Under the pieces are notes generated by a model, which made no database searches, was not told the origin of the DNA, and saw only the letters and a program-made list of their open reading frames with translations. Source: Scortum barcoo (lineage: Eukaryota; Chordata; Actinopteri; Centrarchiformes; Terapontidae). Taken from it: a DNA stretch of 64,000 bases. The stretch spans positions 18,567,501 through 18,631,500 of the forward strand of contig CM041545.1 in assembly GCA_023238725.1 (NCBI GenBank). The letters are read 5' to 3'. Position numbers and translations under genes: made by a program. Of this stretch, positions 9,413 to 21,156 are shown one piece after another (positions within the stretch are counted from its first letter, which is position 1; the number at the start of each line of letters is the position of its first letter).

Positions 9413-12400
9413 TCCTGAGCTCACACACCGAGCAGAGCATAACATGAACACTACAAACGCACAACCGTCACAGTCTGCAGATAGATCAGCTCCAACCTGA
9501 AAAGTCAGCCAGTGATCCTCCACAAGATGCGAGCGAGGGCATCAGTTTCTGCTGCAGCCCTCAACAAGTGACGAAGAGGAGGAGGGAGCTTACACCGTGA
9601 CAAATATTATTAGACGTGCCAGACATATTATAACCTGCAGTGATGGTGCGTGGGTCCAAACTCAGATGGGCTCCAACAGTGCGACTCTCTCAGGAAATTA
9701 AAAAGGATTGCTGTGTTTCATACACTTGTACTGTTTATTTCATAGCCACGAGAGCTCCTGCCCTGATATAATAAATAATAACTGGAGGAGAGGAGCTCTA
9801 TATTATTAGATTTACAGTGCTCCCCTCATCAACAGACAGGAGGGGGGGAAACTTTGATAGGTCACTTTCTTATAGCTAAAAAAGTCACACAATTTGTAGG
9901 ATAAAAATGACAACAATGTGTAGACATGCAAAACTGATATATTTTTTTGATGAATATAAAGGAAAAATAATCATTATGTCCAATTCAGAGAGCATCTTAC
10001 TCAACTAATTGTTATTATTAGCACCATTTTTTTAATTTAAGTGCTTAAAATTTAAATTTAGGTGGATCATTTAGTTGGTTTGTTTGGGCCAAATGCTCTC
10101 AGACTACAAAAGACAACAATGCTCCCCATCAACACTGTATAAGAAACAGCCTGCATGTAGCGTTTGTGTCAAATCATGCCACAAAATCCCTTCAATCTGA
10201 CTTTGAAATTTGACATTATGGCCCGGCTAGTGCACACTTTGCACCGCGCACCTGTTTCCATCCGAGGTTTCGCATGAACTCAAAAGGTAAATGAATACGA
10301 GCGCAGGAAGCAGCCTCATGCTCCCAAAATATTCTCTGACATTGCCTCTGCATCAGTTTAAGTGCCTCCTCTCAAATTCTATGAAAGTCATGAGGAGGCA
10401 GGGAGCTTTTTATCGTCGGGGAGGGGGGGGAATCTGACAAAAAAAAAACAGTGATGAAGACCAAAAAGGATGGAGAGAATGAGCGTGAATCATTGGTCCA
10501 GTGATGCATGGAAAGCAGTAAAAATGTATGACTTTTTTGGGCCTACTTTTATTCTAGATAAGTATCAGCACTGTACTAGCAATCAACACTGAACTATGCA
10601 TGCATTTGCAAAATAAGGTGAAGTCATGTGGAGGTTTACATGATGGAAAATGTTCTACACGTCCTCCAAGATGGCTGTTACTGCACAAATGGTTGCCCAT
10701 CAGTGTTTAGGAAGGATGAATGATGGTTCGTATGCATCTTAGCAACCATTAAAATGAAAAGTTAAACTCATTTCAGTATCTAATCAGCTTGAGATAACTC
10801 CAACTTGTCAGTGAAGATATTAATTGAAAGGAATATCTTCGCCACTGTTACCGCTGCCATTGAAACTGGAGAAACTCAATTATTTCATACTGTCTGTCCT
10901 TGTGCCTCTTATCTTCACACAGGTCTGTCTCACTCCTGCAGACACTGACGCTATTTTTAGCCTTACAAGTTCCAGAGAGCCTCCAGTTTCCCTGGTGCTT
11001 TACACATCAGCTCAGGGTTTAATTGAGGGTGTGTGTTCAGTGCAGATGTGCCTCTCACATGTGTGTGTGTGAAAGGAAATTTCTTTTATTTTCTCTCTTT
11101 GCTCATAAATGATGCACCTCTTTTTCTCAGAATATTCCACAAACACTCACATGCATGGCTGCGCATGTTGGAGCACGTATTCACACTCATATCCACCGCT
11201 CTCATCCCCGTGTGTGATAAGAGACATGATCATAACCATCAAGTGTATGACCATCAAAAGCTCTTTAAAAGTAACGGAGGATACTGGCATGTGACACGCA
11301 TGATGGAGAATAAGAGCGAAAGCAATGAAAGCAGCAAAGTGGACGTTAAAGTTTTTTTTGTTTACTCTCTGCAGTGATAGCTTTTTTCCCAGAAGGTGCA
11401 AAAAGTATGGACGCAAAATTAAAATCTCCACAGCTCTCCTAATAAATAAAACTCTGCAATAAAATACCATTACACCACTTACATACAAACTTCTACGTCT
11501 CTGTGGATGACAAAAGTGATTACAATTTGTTCCTTGAGGGGGCCGTGAGTGTTTGTAGAAATTTTCTATGTCTGTAATTGTCTAATAGTAGTTGAGACAT
11601 TTCACTTAAAACCTCAGATGTCAGCCTCTTGGTGGCGCTACAGAAAACCTCATTCATCCTCTGGGAAACATGAACGTTTGTACAGAAGTTTGAGCCAAGA
11701 TATTTCACAGGATGTGTACTCGAGTATTAGCAGAGGTCACTCGCTTATGTGCTCTACCTCTCTTTGTTGCTGACATGAATTTATCTCCAGCTGTTTGAAT
11801 TTAATCTTTTAGGAGTTTAGTGCACTTGGAAAAAGTTTAATTCACTATCTAGGTTCTCGGCCTTTACAGCCTCTAGTTTGGTTTTTCGCGGTGGATGCAG
11901 TGCTGTTGAAGATGTCATCGAGTATCGTCACTTCTCTTCCCCTCTGCTGCTCCCCACTCAATTTTTCCTCCTGACCTGGGAGGTTTATGGGAATCATTTG
12001 CCAAAAAATTTTAACAGTTTAATTAACTCACCAGTCCTAATCTTTCCCCTGTGCTAATTATGCGTGTGCAACCCCGAGCGGCTCTAAAGATGCCAACGTT
12101 TTATTAGTGACCACCGAAGGTTAGAAGTTAATTACACTGTCTGCCATCGCTTAACTTTGAATGTGGAATACAGCAGATTACAGTTTCATATCACCTTGCC
12201 TTTCTTCTTGCCTGTATTTTCCAGTAATTGCACATCATAACTAATGCAACAGTGCACCTGACCTGATTTAATGGAGGGTGAATGTGTTTGTCGTGTGTTC
12301 ATCTTATCGTGTCACAGTTTCACATGTGATGTACATGTTTACGTTATACAAAGAAGAAGCCACAGATCCACTGACACGGCCTTTCCTGTTCAGAGCATTT

Positions 12401-12840
12401 GTCACATTTTGTCACTCATGTGGCTTCACGAAATTATTCTATTTTTTATATTTTTGGGCTGTGAAAGTCAAGATTTGTAAAGTATTTTCACAGGACTGCA
12501 ACATAAGTTTTATGAAAATGACAAGGATGTTATGTTAGTAAAACTTTATATTAAAGCAGCTCATAAAACTTAATGTTGCTGCAAAGAGACTAATTCAGCG
12601 GGAGGAGAGTGTGTGACCAAACCCCAGAGCTGTTTTAACTGATGCTGCGGAAAAAATCTGCTGGCATCTGTATGAAAATGAAAAAGTTTCATAACCAGTT
12701 AAAAATGTCATAGAGCTGGTTAAAATGTATTTGTTTGCACATGAATTCAAAGTCAACAAAAGCTTGTGCAGGCCAGGTAAGAGGCCATAATCGTACACAA
12801 GAACCCCCTCAATAATATTTATAATAATATTAATAATAAT

Positions 12841-12908
12841 TTACTTAATTTATAGAGCACACTTTCACACAAGATATGTAAGTCAAAGTGCTTTACAATA
12901 AAAACATT
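12841..12908. repeat. LINE/SINE-tail-like fragment (family E)
   Basis: The piece runs from 'ttacttaatttatagagc' to 'agtgctttacaataaaaa'. It matches, in the opposite orientation, the block at 32214-32281. The pattern (TATA-rich start, then the end of a 'gtgctttaca' box) looks like 3' ends of common fish retroelements. Confidence 0.5.
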
Positions 12909-13703
12909 AAAATGCAACTAATTAAAAAATACAGTAGCTGATGAAATATATTAGTGAAAAAAAAAATACCAGTAAGAAAAATAATGACAGAATAATAATA
13001 ATTAGGGAAAGAATTAGCTAATTTGATTGTTGTGTCAATCATGCCAACCGCAAGTGGAGCAGTGGTGGTTTTGTAGATTTTTGTTCAGCAGACCTTTCTG
13101 TAAAATGTTCTATGATTGTTGAAGGAAGCCTCTCGCCCTCAGAAGGTGTCACACATGCTGCTCCACATGGCTTCACACCTGTTCATACAAACCGAGGTCA
13201 AAGTTCACACAATCACACGGTCATGAGGCTCCTGAGGCATAACTGCAATTACGCTGGTGGTCCGGTGTAAACCACAGGGAAGGGAGGGGTGGTGGGGGGG
13301 AGGAGATGAGCTACTACTGCTGCAGCTGTCACACCTGCCTCTTCTCTCACCTGCTCCCTCACACTTAGTCTTTGCCTTAACCTGCAGGTCTGTTTTTAGC
13401 TTGAACCACACTGCTGGAGTATGACAGCACAATGTTTCTTCACTTATTTCTCAGTTGATCTCTCGTTTGTTTTCTACCTGCTGTGCTACTTGGTCTGCAT
13501 TTTTGTGCAGCTTATTAAATATCAACCTGTTTGGTGCCCGTGTTGAAGTTTTTTTTAAGAAATTTGCAATTCAGTCCATTATCTTTCTTTCAACTTTCAT
13601 TTCATTGCATTTTCAAAGTGGATAGTTTAATTAACTTTAGCTCATTTACTATAATAAAAGTACTTATACCTTCAGTGGCCCTGAGGGTCAAACACCACAC
13701 ACC

Positions 13704-14036
13704 ACAATATTTCAGATTATGGAAAATGTGGGGGAACACTTCTTCTTTGTGACTGGACAGTCCCTGACAACTGTTCAATATCATTTCCTGTTTCTATTGT
13801 GTATTATGTGTGCTGTAATGTAAAGACATTGTAATGGTTGCGATATTCCCTTATGATTTCACTCTCCTCTTCTATTCTTTCAAACTAAGTTTAAAATATC
13901 TGCAAAGACACAGATGAGAGTAGTAAACAATAGAAACAGGAAATTATACTGAACTGTCGCCAGGGACTTGGGCTCTGTCCAATCCCAGACCAGAAACACG
14001 CCGCACCTTTTCCTAAATCTGAAATGTTTCTTTACT
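13704..14036. mobile_element. MITE-like element with long imperfect terminal inverted repeats
   Basis: The left arm (about 13704-13806) and right arm (about 13915-14036) are imperfect reverse complements. Shared blocks include atttcagat-t-aggaaaa, ggacag, tccctg-cgacagttca and atttcctgtttctattgt. About 110 bp separate the arms and no open reading frame lies inside. The structure is that of a foldback or MITE DNA element. Target-site duplications were not established. Confidence 0.6.
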
Positions 14037-14925
14037 TTGTGTTTTTTTCTGAAGTACTGTTGTGAAATGTTGTGCTATGTGAAATGTTATATTTAAGGGC
14101 CACCTCAGCACTTCTCTGAATCTGAATATTTCTTCACCTGTAAAAATTAGTCTTTGTTTCTTTTTCATTTGGGACACCAGATGTCACTGTTGTCTGCAAC
14201 ATACTGAGGAGACAGAGCATAAACTCCAAACTGAGGACCTCTGAGGCTATCAGACTATGAACAGCACACTTGAGGAACATCACAAAGTATAATCATTTAA
14301 AGGAAAAAAAACTGCTCTGCGAAAAAGGAAATCCTTATGTAACCAGCAGTCACAACCCTCTCTACACATCAATTACATAAAATATTTTCACCCACCATAG
14401 TCTGTCTGTGTAAAGCCTTTCATTGAAAACTGTGAGAGAGTAGTAGTACTAGTAGTAAAGTCAAAAGAAGTTAGCAAACACACGCCAGAGAGGATGTGAA
14501 ATGTACTCTCTCTCTCTCACACACACACTTTTAAATTTACATAATCCCCTCCTGACCTGTGATTATGTTCCAGTGCATAATCACAGGGTGCCTGTATTGA
14601 GTTTACCACGATGCAGCGTGATCAGTCTGATGAAACACTCTGTAATATTTAAACTGTTCACAGGCCAATTTATGTCGGGGCTTTTTCTCTTTGTAGCAGG
14701 CCTGTTGAAAGAAGTCTTAGTTTACTGGACAGATATTCCAGCCCTCAGGGAACAAGCTGTAAATATCTGTTATTATAACTATCCAGAGAAAAAGAAGCTC
14801 AAGGGTGCCTGCAGTTTTTTTTTTATTTGCCCATGGTGGGGCTTTCCTCCTGCAAGACCTTTTCTCTCTATCTCTTAATGATGTTGTTTACCCTTCAGTG
14901 ACAATGATTACTTACTGGGCGTTGC

Positions 14926-14933
14926 TATAAAAA
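14926..14933 (+). promoter_or_regulatory. TATA-like box of the TRIM gene
   Basis: TATAAAAA in the context gttgctataaaaagaagcag, about 440 bp upstream of the TRIM start codon, with no other gene nearby. It would place transcription start near 14955-14965 and give a 5'UTR of about 410 nt. Confidence 0.45.
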
Positions 14934-15373
14934 GAAGCAGGAAATCTGCCACCGCTGCTCACAGATTTCTTGTTGCTTTCCCTCACTCACTCTCAAACAC
15001 ACTCAAAGTCACATTAAATGGATTTACATTTTTTCTGGAGTTACTGTACAGAAGATTAGGAGTTTAGGGAAGCAGGATTTTCTTCCCAGACTTCACTAAA
15101 CAAACACACCACGGATAGAATATCCACGTTCCGCCTCGGTTTCCTGAGTGAGATGTGACGTCAGTCTGGAGGGAAAAAAGAGGCCCACTGAGAACCCCTC
15201 ACTATCTGCTGAGGATGTGAGAGGCTGTGTCTGCGTCTGCACCACCCCCTTCATTTCCCCACAATGAACAGGAAGACTGGAGGCCGATGAGAGGAGCCAC
15301 ACTCTGCAGGAGAGGAAGGACGTAGAGGTCCAGCTGAACACTCAGAACAAAGGGAAACAATCAAGGCAAAGGA

Positions 15374-18300
15374 ATGAGCAAGAATCAGAAAGAAGTGAAA
15401 AAAATCCAGACAGTTTATCTGCAGAACTTGGAAAGACTGAACCACGGGATAAAGCCAGAAAAGAAAAGTTGGAAACCAAAGGAGGGAGACTTTGCTGCGC
15501 AAACAGCGATGGAAAAGCTGCGGCAGCCTCCCATCGCTGGAAAAGTAACCAAAAGCTCAGCGCACAGAATCAGCAGAGATCTCACCTGCTCCATCTGCCT
15601 GGATCTTTTCAAGCAGCCGGTGTCCCTGCCATGTGATCACACCTTCTGCCAGGCCTGCATAGACGGCTATTGGACCGGTCCCCGGGGGGCCGGGCAGGGA
15701 GGCACAGGCTCCTGCCCTCAGTGCAGGAAGGTGTACCCCGGGCAAAGCTACAGACCCAACCGCATCGTCGCCAACATAGTGGAGAGCTACTGTCAGGGTC
15801 TGGAGGAGAGCGGCCCCGGAGCCCGCCTGGCAGATGTTGGCGTGACAGAGAGGGTTCCCGCTCCGGTCCCTCGCTGCAGCAGACACAGAGAGGAGCTGAA
15901 GCTTTACTGCGAGGAGGACCAGGAGCTGGTGTGTCTGGTGTGTGGAGTCTCCCAGGAGCACAGGAGTCACACCATGATGTGTGTGCAGGAGGCTGAACAG
16001 AAGTACAGGGTGAGTTAAGATTTAATTAAATATCTGTCTGCAAAAAAACTTCATTATTTCAGGATTTTGACTTTCTTTTAGCAGAAGGTAAAAATCCTGA
16101 AATAATGAAGTTTTAATGATTTCCGTTAATTTTCCAAAATACTACACAGCAGGATGAAGCTATTTCAGTATGCATATTTTACCTGATGCATAATTCAGTA
16201 AATATGGTCATAGTCCTTAAAGTGTCCAAGTGTTCCTTCTCTTGTGTTTATATTATTGCTATGGTGCTAATATCATAGTTTGTCTCGTATTTTTCACTTC
16301 TGTGCCTCTTTGCTAATTTACCATGCTTCTTTCATGTATAATGAGTTTAAAAAATAGTAAAAGTAGATGTGACTTTGTATTGTGTTGATGTTGTGCCTCT
16401 GTCCTGTCAGGCGTCTCTGAACAGCTCCATGGATTCCCTTAAAGCAGAGCTCAACACGGCGCTGCAGTACGACAGGGAGGCCGAGGAGGAGGTTAAAAAG
16501 CTGAAGGTGGGAAATGCCAAAACAATCATCCGCTGCACACACTGAAACCACTGCTGCGTTTCCTGCACCGCTGAACGCCAAGACTGGACTCTCTCTGCGG
16601 GCAGTGAGGCAGACAGGATCATTTCAGTGATTTATTGATATTTTAAAGCTTATGGACAGGTTCTTATGGGTAAGGTAAGCGGACAGGTTCTGGTTCAGGC
16701 TTGGTTCAGCAACTTCAGGCCAAATGAACAAAGGATCTGGGCTTCATACCAGAAATTAATGCACTTATTTATCAAAATATGTGGTAATGTCTGTTATTTC
16801 CAACATAGGTTAAACTGAGGGAGTGATCCATCTAATAATAACATTTGTTTCTACTGTACAAAAGTGTAAAACATTGCACTGATTTTATGCTGTACCTCTG
16901 TAACTTTTAAGAAATGTAAAGGTAAGTGATTGCTCCTGGTAACAATTCCCATCCTCTTCTTCCTCGCTAGGAGCACACGGCTGACCTGAAGCAGCGCATC
17001 GAGGCCCAGTTCAGCGACCTGCACCAGTTCCTGTACCAGGAGGAGAAGCTGCTGCAGGTGAAGCTGAAGACGGAGGAGCGGAGGGAGCTGATCCGGCTGG
17101 ATGAGCACAAGGCCCTGCTGTGCGTTGAGATCTCTCGTCTGCAGAGAGCCGTGCACGAGATCGAGGAGAAGCTGAGAGAGCAGGACCCGTTCACTCTGCT
17201 CCGGGTGAGTTCAGCTCATACACGACGAGCACAACACATATGGAAGTTATTAACAGCACGATGAGTCAGCTCCGGGGATGAAGGCGAAAAATGCTGAGCT
17301 AAAACTTATTTGTTTCCAAAACTATTCATATCCCACTTATATAAGAAGGAGAAGTAGAGGTAAAATTTGGGGTGAGGGTTGGTTTAATAGATCTTTTTGT
17401 CATGTATACAGATGTGTATTTCTGTGCCAAAATGTTTAATAGAACATCAACATTCAACATTTAACACTTAAATAAACAGGGTGTGACCAAGTTTGTACAC
17501 CATTCTTAAAGGCCAAAATCATGTTGTTTATGTCAGCCGGCATGCATTCGATGAGTAAAGTTTGACTTACTGAAAAAAAAAATTAACTCTGTTGCTGTTT
17601 TTTTCATAACAAAGGACTTGAGCAGTGCGTGGTGACAGGATGTAGGAGAGTGATCTCACTTTCTGATCTGGGGGAAAAGCAGTTTAGTTGAAGGCACAGG
17701 GCCATATTCAGGCCAAGGCTGCGGGACTTTCCCCCAGCCACAGGGAGATCCCACAGGGTGGGATAGCGTGAGCTTAGACACTGATGTAATGTGGAAAAAG
17801 CTTTCTCCTCTTTGAGATAAGGCAAAACTAATCACCAATCTCTGTCTGTGTTTTCCTGTGTTTTTTCCCATGTCTCATTTCAGAGCATCAAAGTCCTGCT
17901 TCAGAGGTGAGAGCTTCACTGTTTGATCCTGGAGGGCTTTTTGTTTTTTATGCTTTCTCTTTATTGTTCTGACTTTGCTTTTGTTGGCAGGCCTTCGCTG
18001 AAGTTCGAGAAACCTGTGTTTACACCGCCCAGTCTGTGTGAGGGTCGGTTTGCAGGGCCCCTGCAGTACAGGGTGTGGAAATCCATGAAAGGAAGCATTT
18101 ATCCAGGTACTTTAAGTGACACTCCGGCCCCATCTTTCTTTGAAAATGTAAACTACAAGAGAACCAAACAGGTCATCTCAGCATCAACAGGTATTATCAG
18201 AGAATCTTTTGCCATCTAACATTTGTCTTGGTTTTAGTTCCAGCAGCCATCACGTTTAACTCCAGCACAGCCAACCCGTGGCTCAGCCTGACCTCCTCCC

Positions 18301-18782
18301 TCACCTGCGTTCGCTACCAGACCTTTAACCACACCGTGCAGGACAACCCCTACAGGTTCAACGCCGCCCTGTCACTGCTCGGAAGTCAGGGCTTCACTCA
18401 CGGACGTCATTACTGGGAGATCGAGGTCTACAGCAGCACAGTCTGGACTGTAGGGGTGGCTCGGGAGTCAGTGCCCAGAAAGGGAGTCATCAAAGCGCTC
18501 CCAGCCAATGGCTTCTGGACTCTCTCCCTCTCTTATGGGATACAGTACATGGCTGGCACTTCACCCCCAACCGTCCTGTCCCTGGAGGAGCCACTGGCCA
18601 GGATCGGCGTGTACCTGGACTACAAGAGGGGCCTGGTGTCCTTTTATAACGCAGAATGCATGACACACCTCTACACCTTCAGGGAAACCTTCACCGAGAC
18701 GCTGTACCCATACTTCAACTTGGGCTTTCTGGATAAAGTGCACGAGAATGAGCCCCTCAAAGTTTTCTTACCAAAGATTTAA
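15374..18782 (+). CDS. TRIM family E3 ubiquitin ligase (RING, B-box, coiled coil, PRY-SPRY)
   Basis: A complete six-exon gene encoding about 549 aa: 15374-16009, 16411-16506, 16971-17204, 17884-17906, 17991-18106, 18238-18782. The exon sizes of 96, 234, 23 and 116 nt, then a long SPRY exon, are the classic class IV TRIM pattern. The RING has CSICLDLF at residues 72-79 and CPQC at 114-117. The B-box spans C168 to H200. The coiled coil is in exons 2-3 and the PRY-SPRY is from about 345 to 549 (WEIEV, LDYKRGLVSFY). Such proteins are cytoplasmic ubiquitin ligases, often in innate immunity, with SPRY choosing the target. The N-terminus carries about 70 residues before the RING, longer than usual. 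I cannot tell which TRIM it is; trim35-, trim39- or trim25-like members and the fish-expanded families are all possible. Splice sites are all GT-AG and the phases close. Confidence 0.9.
16045..16114. repeat. perfect 24-bp-stem hairpin in TRIM intron 1
   Basis: The arms 16045-16068 and 16091-16114 are exact reverse complements around a 22-nt loop. It lies 36 bp after the first TRIM exon. It could be a small foldback element or a pre-miRNA-like RNA hairpin. No known miRNA seed was recognised. Confidence 0.8.
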
Positions 18783-21156
18783 GTAACTGTGACAAGATAG
18801 GAAGTGAGGAAACAAAAGAAAACATTTATCAAACAAACGTGAAAAAACATTTATACTTTATAACTGTACAGAATTAGACACAACAGTGAATTTCTGCAGT
18901 ATGCAATGCAAACATTTGATATTATTATCTTCTGCTTGAAAACAGATGTATCCTAAAGGGGCCCTGTGGAGTTGTAAACAAAAAAAAGTTGTGTTTCTCA
19001 CCAGATCACATTGGAGGAGTTCTAAGCCAAGAAAAGATTTAGCATGTCCCAATATATAGTATGTCAAATGCAGTATGCCAAAAATACCAGGATGCAAACC
19101 CACATGTTTTTCTGGCCATTCTGACCCATAATCCCCTGCACAGTGAAAAATACACAATGACTGAGCCGCCAAGAGAGCGCAGACAGATGACAGCTCACAG
19201 TTTGAGCAAGAGGGTCAAAGTTCAAGGCGCAATGTTATGATGAAGTAATGTCTCAGTTCTGTTCAGTTCATACTGCGTGCAACAGTACTTTACAATATTG
19301 AATATTAAATATTGAATATTAAAAATATTGAATTGATAAAAAAATGAATTAAAATTAAAGGTTTGCAATTTGGAAAGCAGCTCACAGTCTTTCTTCGCTG
19401 CCTTTGCTTGTTATGTTACGGCCACCTGTTGATCAGTTGGAGTGGTGTGATGCCTTTGATAGGAATGTAAATCCAAACAAAATATGGACCCATTTATAGA
19501 GAGAAAACTCCACAGGGGACCTTAAAGTACCATTTCTGTAACAGTTCGTAGACTGGATCTACCGCCACACGTTTCATTTCAGAGGAGCTGTGCTTCAGTG
19601 AAGAAAATGAAACTGTCTGGTTACTTGACTGTTATGAGATTAATGCAATGTGCTTTTTATGAATATTTTAATAATTCAATAATCTTTCACATGCATGAAA
19701 CACAAACATTTTATAACATATATTTATCACTCTATACTGTGATTTTACTTTTTTTTTTTACATTTACTTCATGTTTAAGTCAATTATGTGGGGTCATATC
19801 ATACTAATGATGTATTTGGTGCATTCAGGGACCTTGGGAAACATTTTAATTGGTGCTGGTAGCAGAACAGTAATGTGACATACGTAAAAGCAATTGGTTT
19901 AATAGTCTTTTTATGTGAACAAATACTTACAATCTGCTCTGTACTTCTTGTGCTCGATGCCGTGATTTTACCAACTGTTTACCCTGGATGATCGAAGGGC
20001 TGATGGATGTTAAGTGGCACCCAAAATCACACATTATGTGCGTAATATTTTAATAAAAGCATTTCTTGAAACATCTTTTTTCCCAAAGTGTCCTTATTCC
20101 AACATAAACATAAATAGAACGTCCTTTTCATTTGATAACATGCTGTAGATGTTGAAGCAATATTTGTCTTCCTCCCTGTTTTTTCTCTGACCCCAGCCAT
20201 GTTGTGTCTGCGCTGCATGAGAATTTCTTCATTTAATAACAGGCTGGAGAGTTGATGCTGGTGGGTGTGGTAAGATGTGAGCACTGTTGTACCTTTAACC
20301 ACTCCCACCGGTGATGTCACAGTGTACCGACACCCTACATCACTGGAGTTCAGAAGTAAAATCAATGCGGGGGGAAGGGAAATCAAGATTTTCAGCTGGC
20401 ATTGTGTTGCTTTTTAAGGTCGGTATAGATGAAGTCTGAGATGTAAAGCAAAAATATAGGATGCACCGAATGATGTGGTGCTACTTTCACCCATTATCAC
20501 GCCTTACTGCTGTACTTTGAAATTGTAACACACAGAAACACCAATCAGAGGAAATGCAGAAGGAAATCGTAACCAGGAAACTCAAACTACACTGTGAGAG
20601 AAACTTACTGTGATGCAAAAACTTAACTGAAGTAAATCAAGTCAGAAAAAATATCAAATAACTGATTCCAGGGACAAACTGAGCTTTCTTCATTTTCCCA
20701 TCCTCCATCCTCACTATAATTATGTGCCTTTGTTTGGTGATATAACACAACAAAAGTGCATTTCATTCATTCGAAGTGATCAAACAATAAAAAGTGATAC
20801 GGCTTATATTATGATTAAGAAAACAAGGCAAACAACATCACAATATATACATTTTATACCTTTAAACGCACTGCTACGACGTAATTGGCTCATGACAGGT
20901 GGCCTGACTGTATTTATTCAAAATAATCACTGCAATCTAGTCCTCGCCTTTCATCCTATATAGCTACACAACGAGGGAGGGCAAGGATGCAATTTCTCTG
21001 CACGGCTTCACTCTTGACTAACAGATGTGAACGTAAAGTATGTGGGTTGGTGTTTGTGGCGTAAATCCATGCATCCGCTCCTCGTCTGGAAATGGGTGTG
21101 TTCGACCAAATGTTAGGGGTGAAGTCTCCATTTAGGTTCAGGGCAGTTTTGGAGAG
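18783..21156. other. intergenic: TRIM 3'UTR and bmp1 3'UTR (convergent genes)
   Basis: The TRIM and bmp1 coding regions end tail-to-tail 2.4 kb apart. A minus-strand AATAAA for bmp1 is read at 20918-20913 (about 240 nt past its stop). A short AT-rich 'aatattgaatatta' tandem lies at 19293-19335. No further gene is seen. Confidence 0.55.
20913..20918 (-). terminator. possible bmp1 polyadenylation signal
   Basis: This is AATAAA on the minus strand (tttatt on the plus), about 240 nt downstream of the bmp1 stop codon. It is the first canonical hexamer I noted past the stop; others further on are possible. Confidence 0.4.

Larger units (their letters stand above)
9410..14920. other. intergenic region between kcnip3 (-) and the TRIM gene (+)
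   Basis: No gene is supported. It holds a LINE-tail-like fragment (12841-12908) and a MITE-like inverted-repeat element (13704-14036). The stretch 11990-12230 has several TAATTA or TTAATTA cores in an otherwise non-repetitive context. That composition is often seen in conserved enhancers, but nothing here proves it. Confidence 0.5.

Noticed and set aside
9195..9523. Frames rich in Ser-Leu
   Set aside because: They are translated GA/CT microsatellite; the region is more likely kcnip3 5'UTR or promoter.
15557..15970. 137-aa minus-strand reading frame
   Set aside because: It is antisense to the TRIM RING/B-box exon and is explained by GC content.
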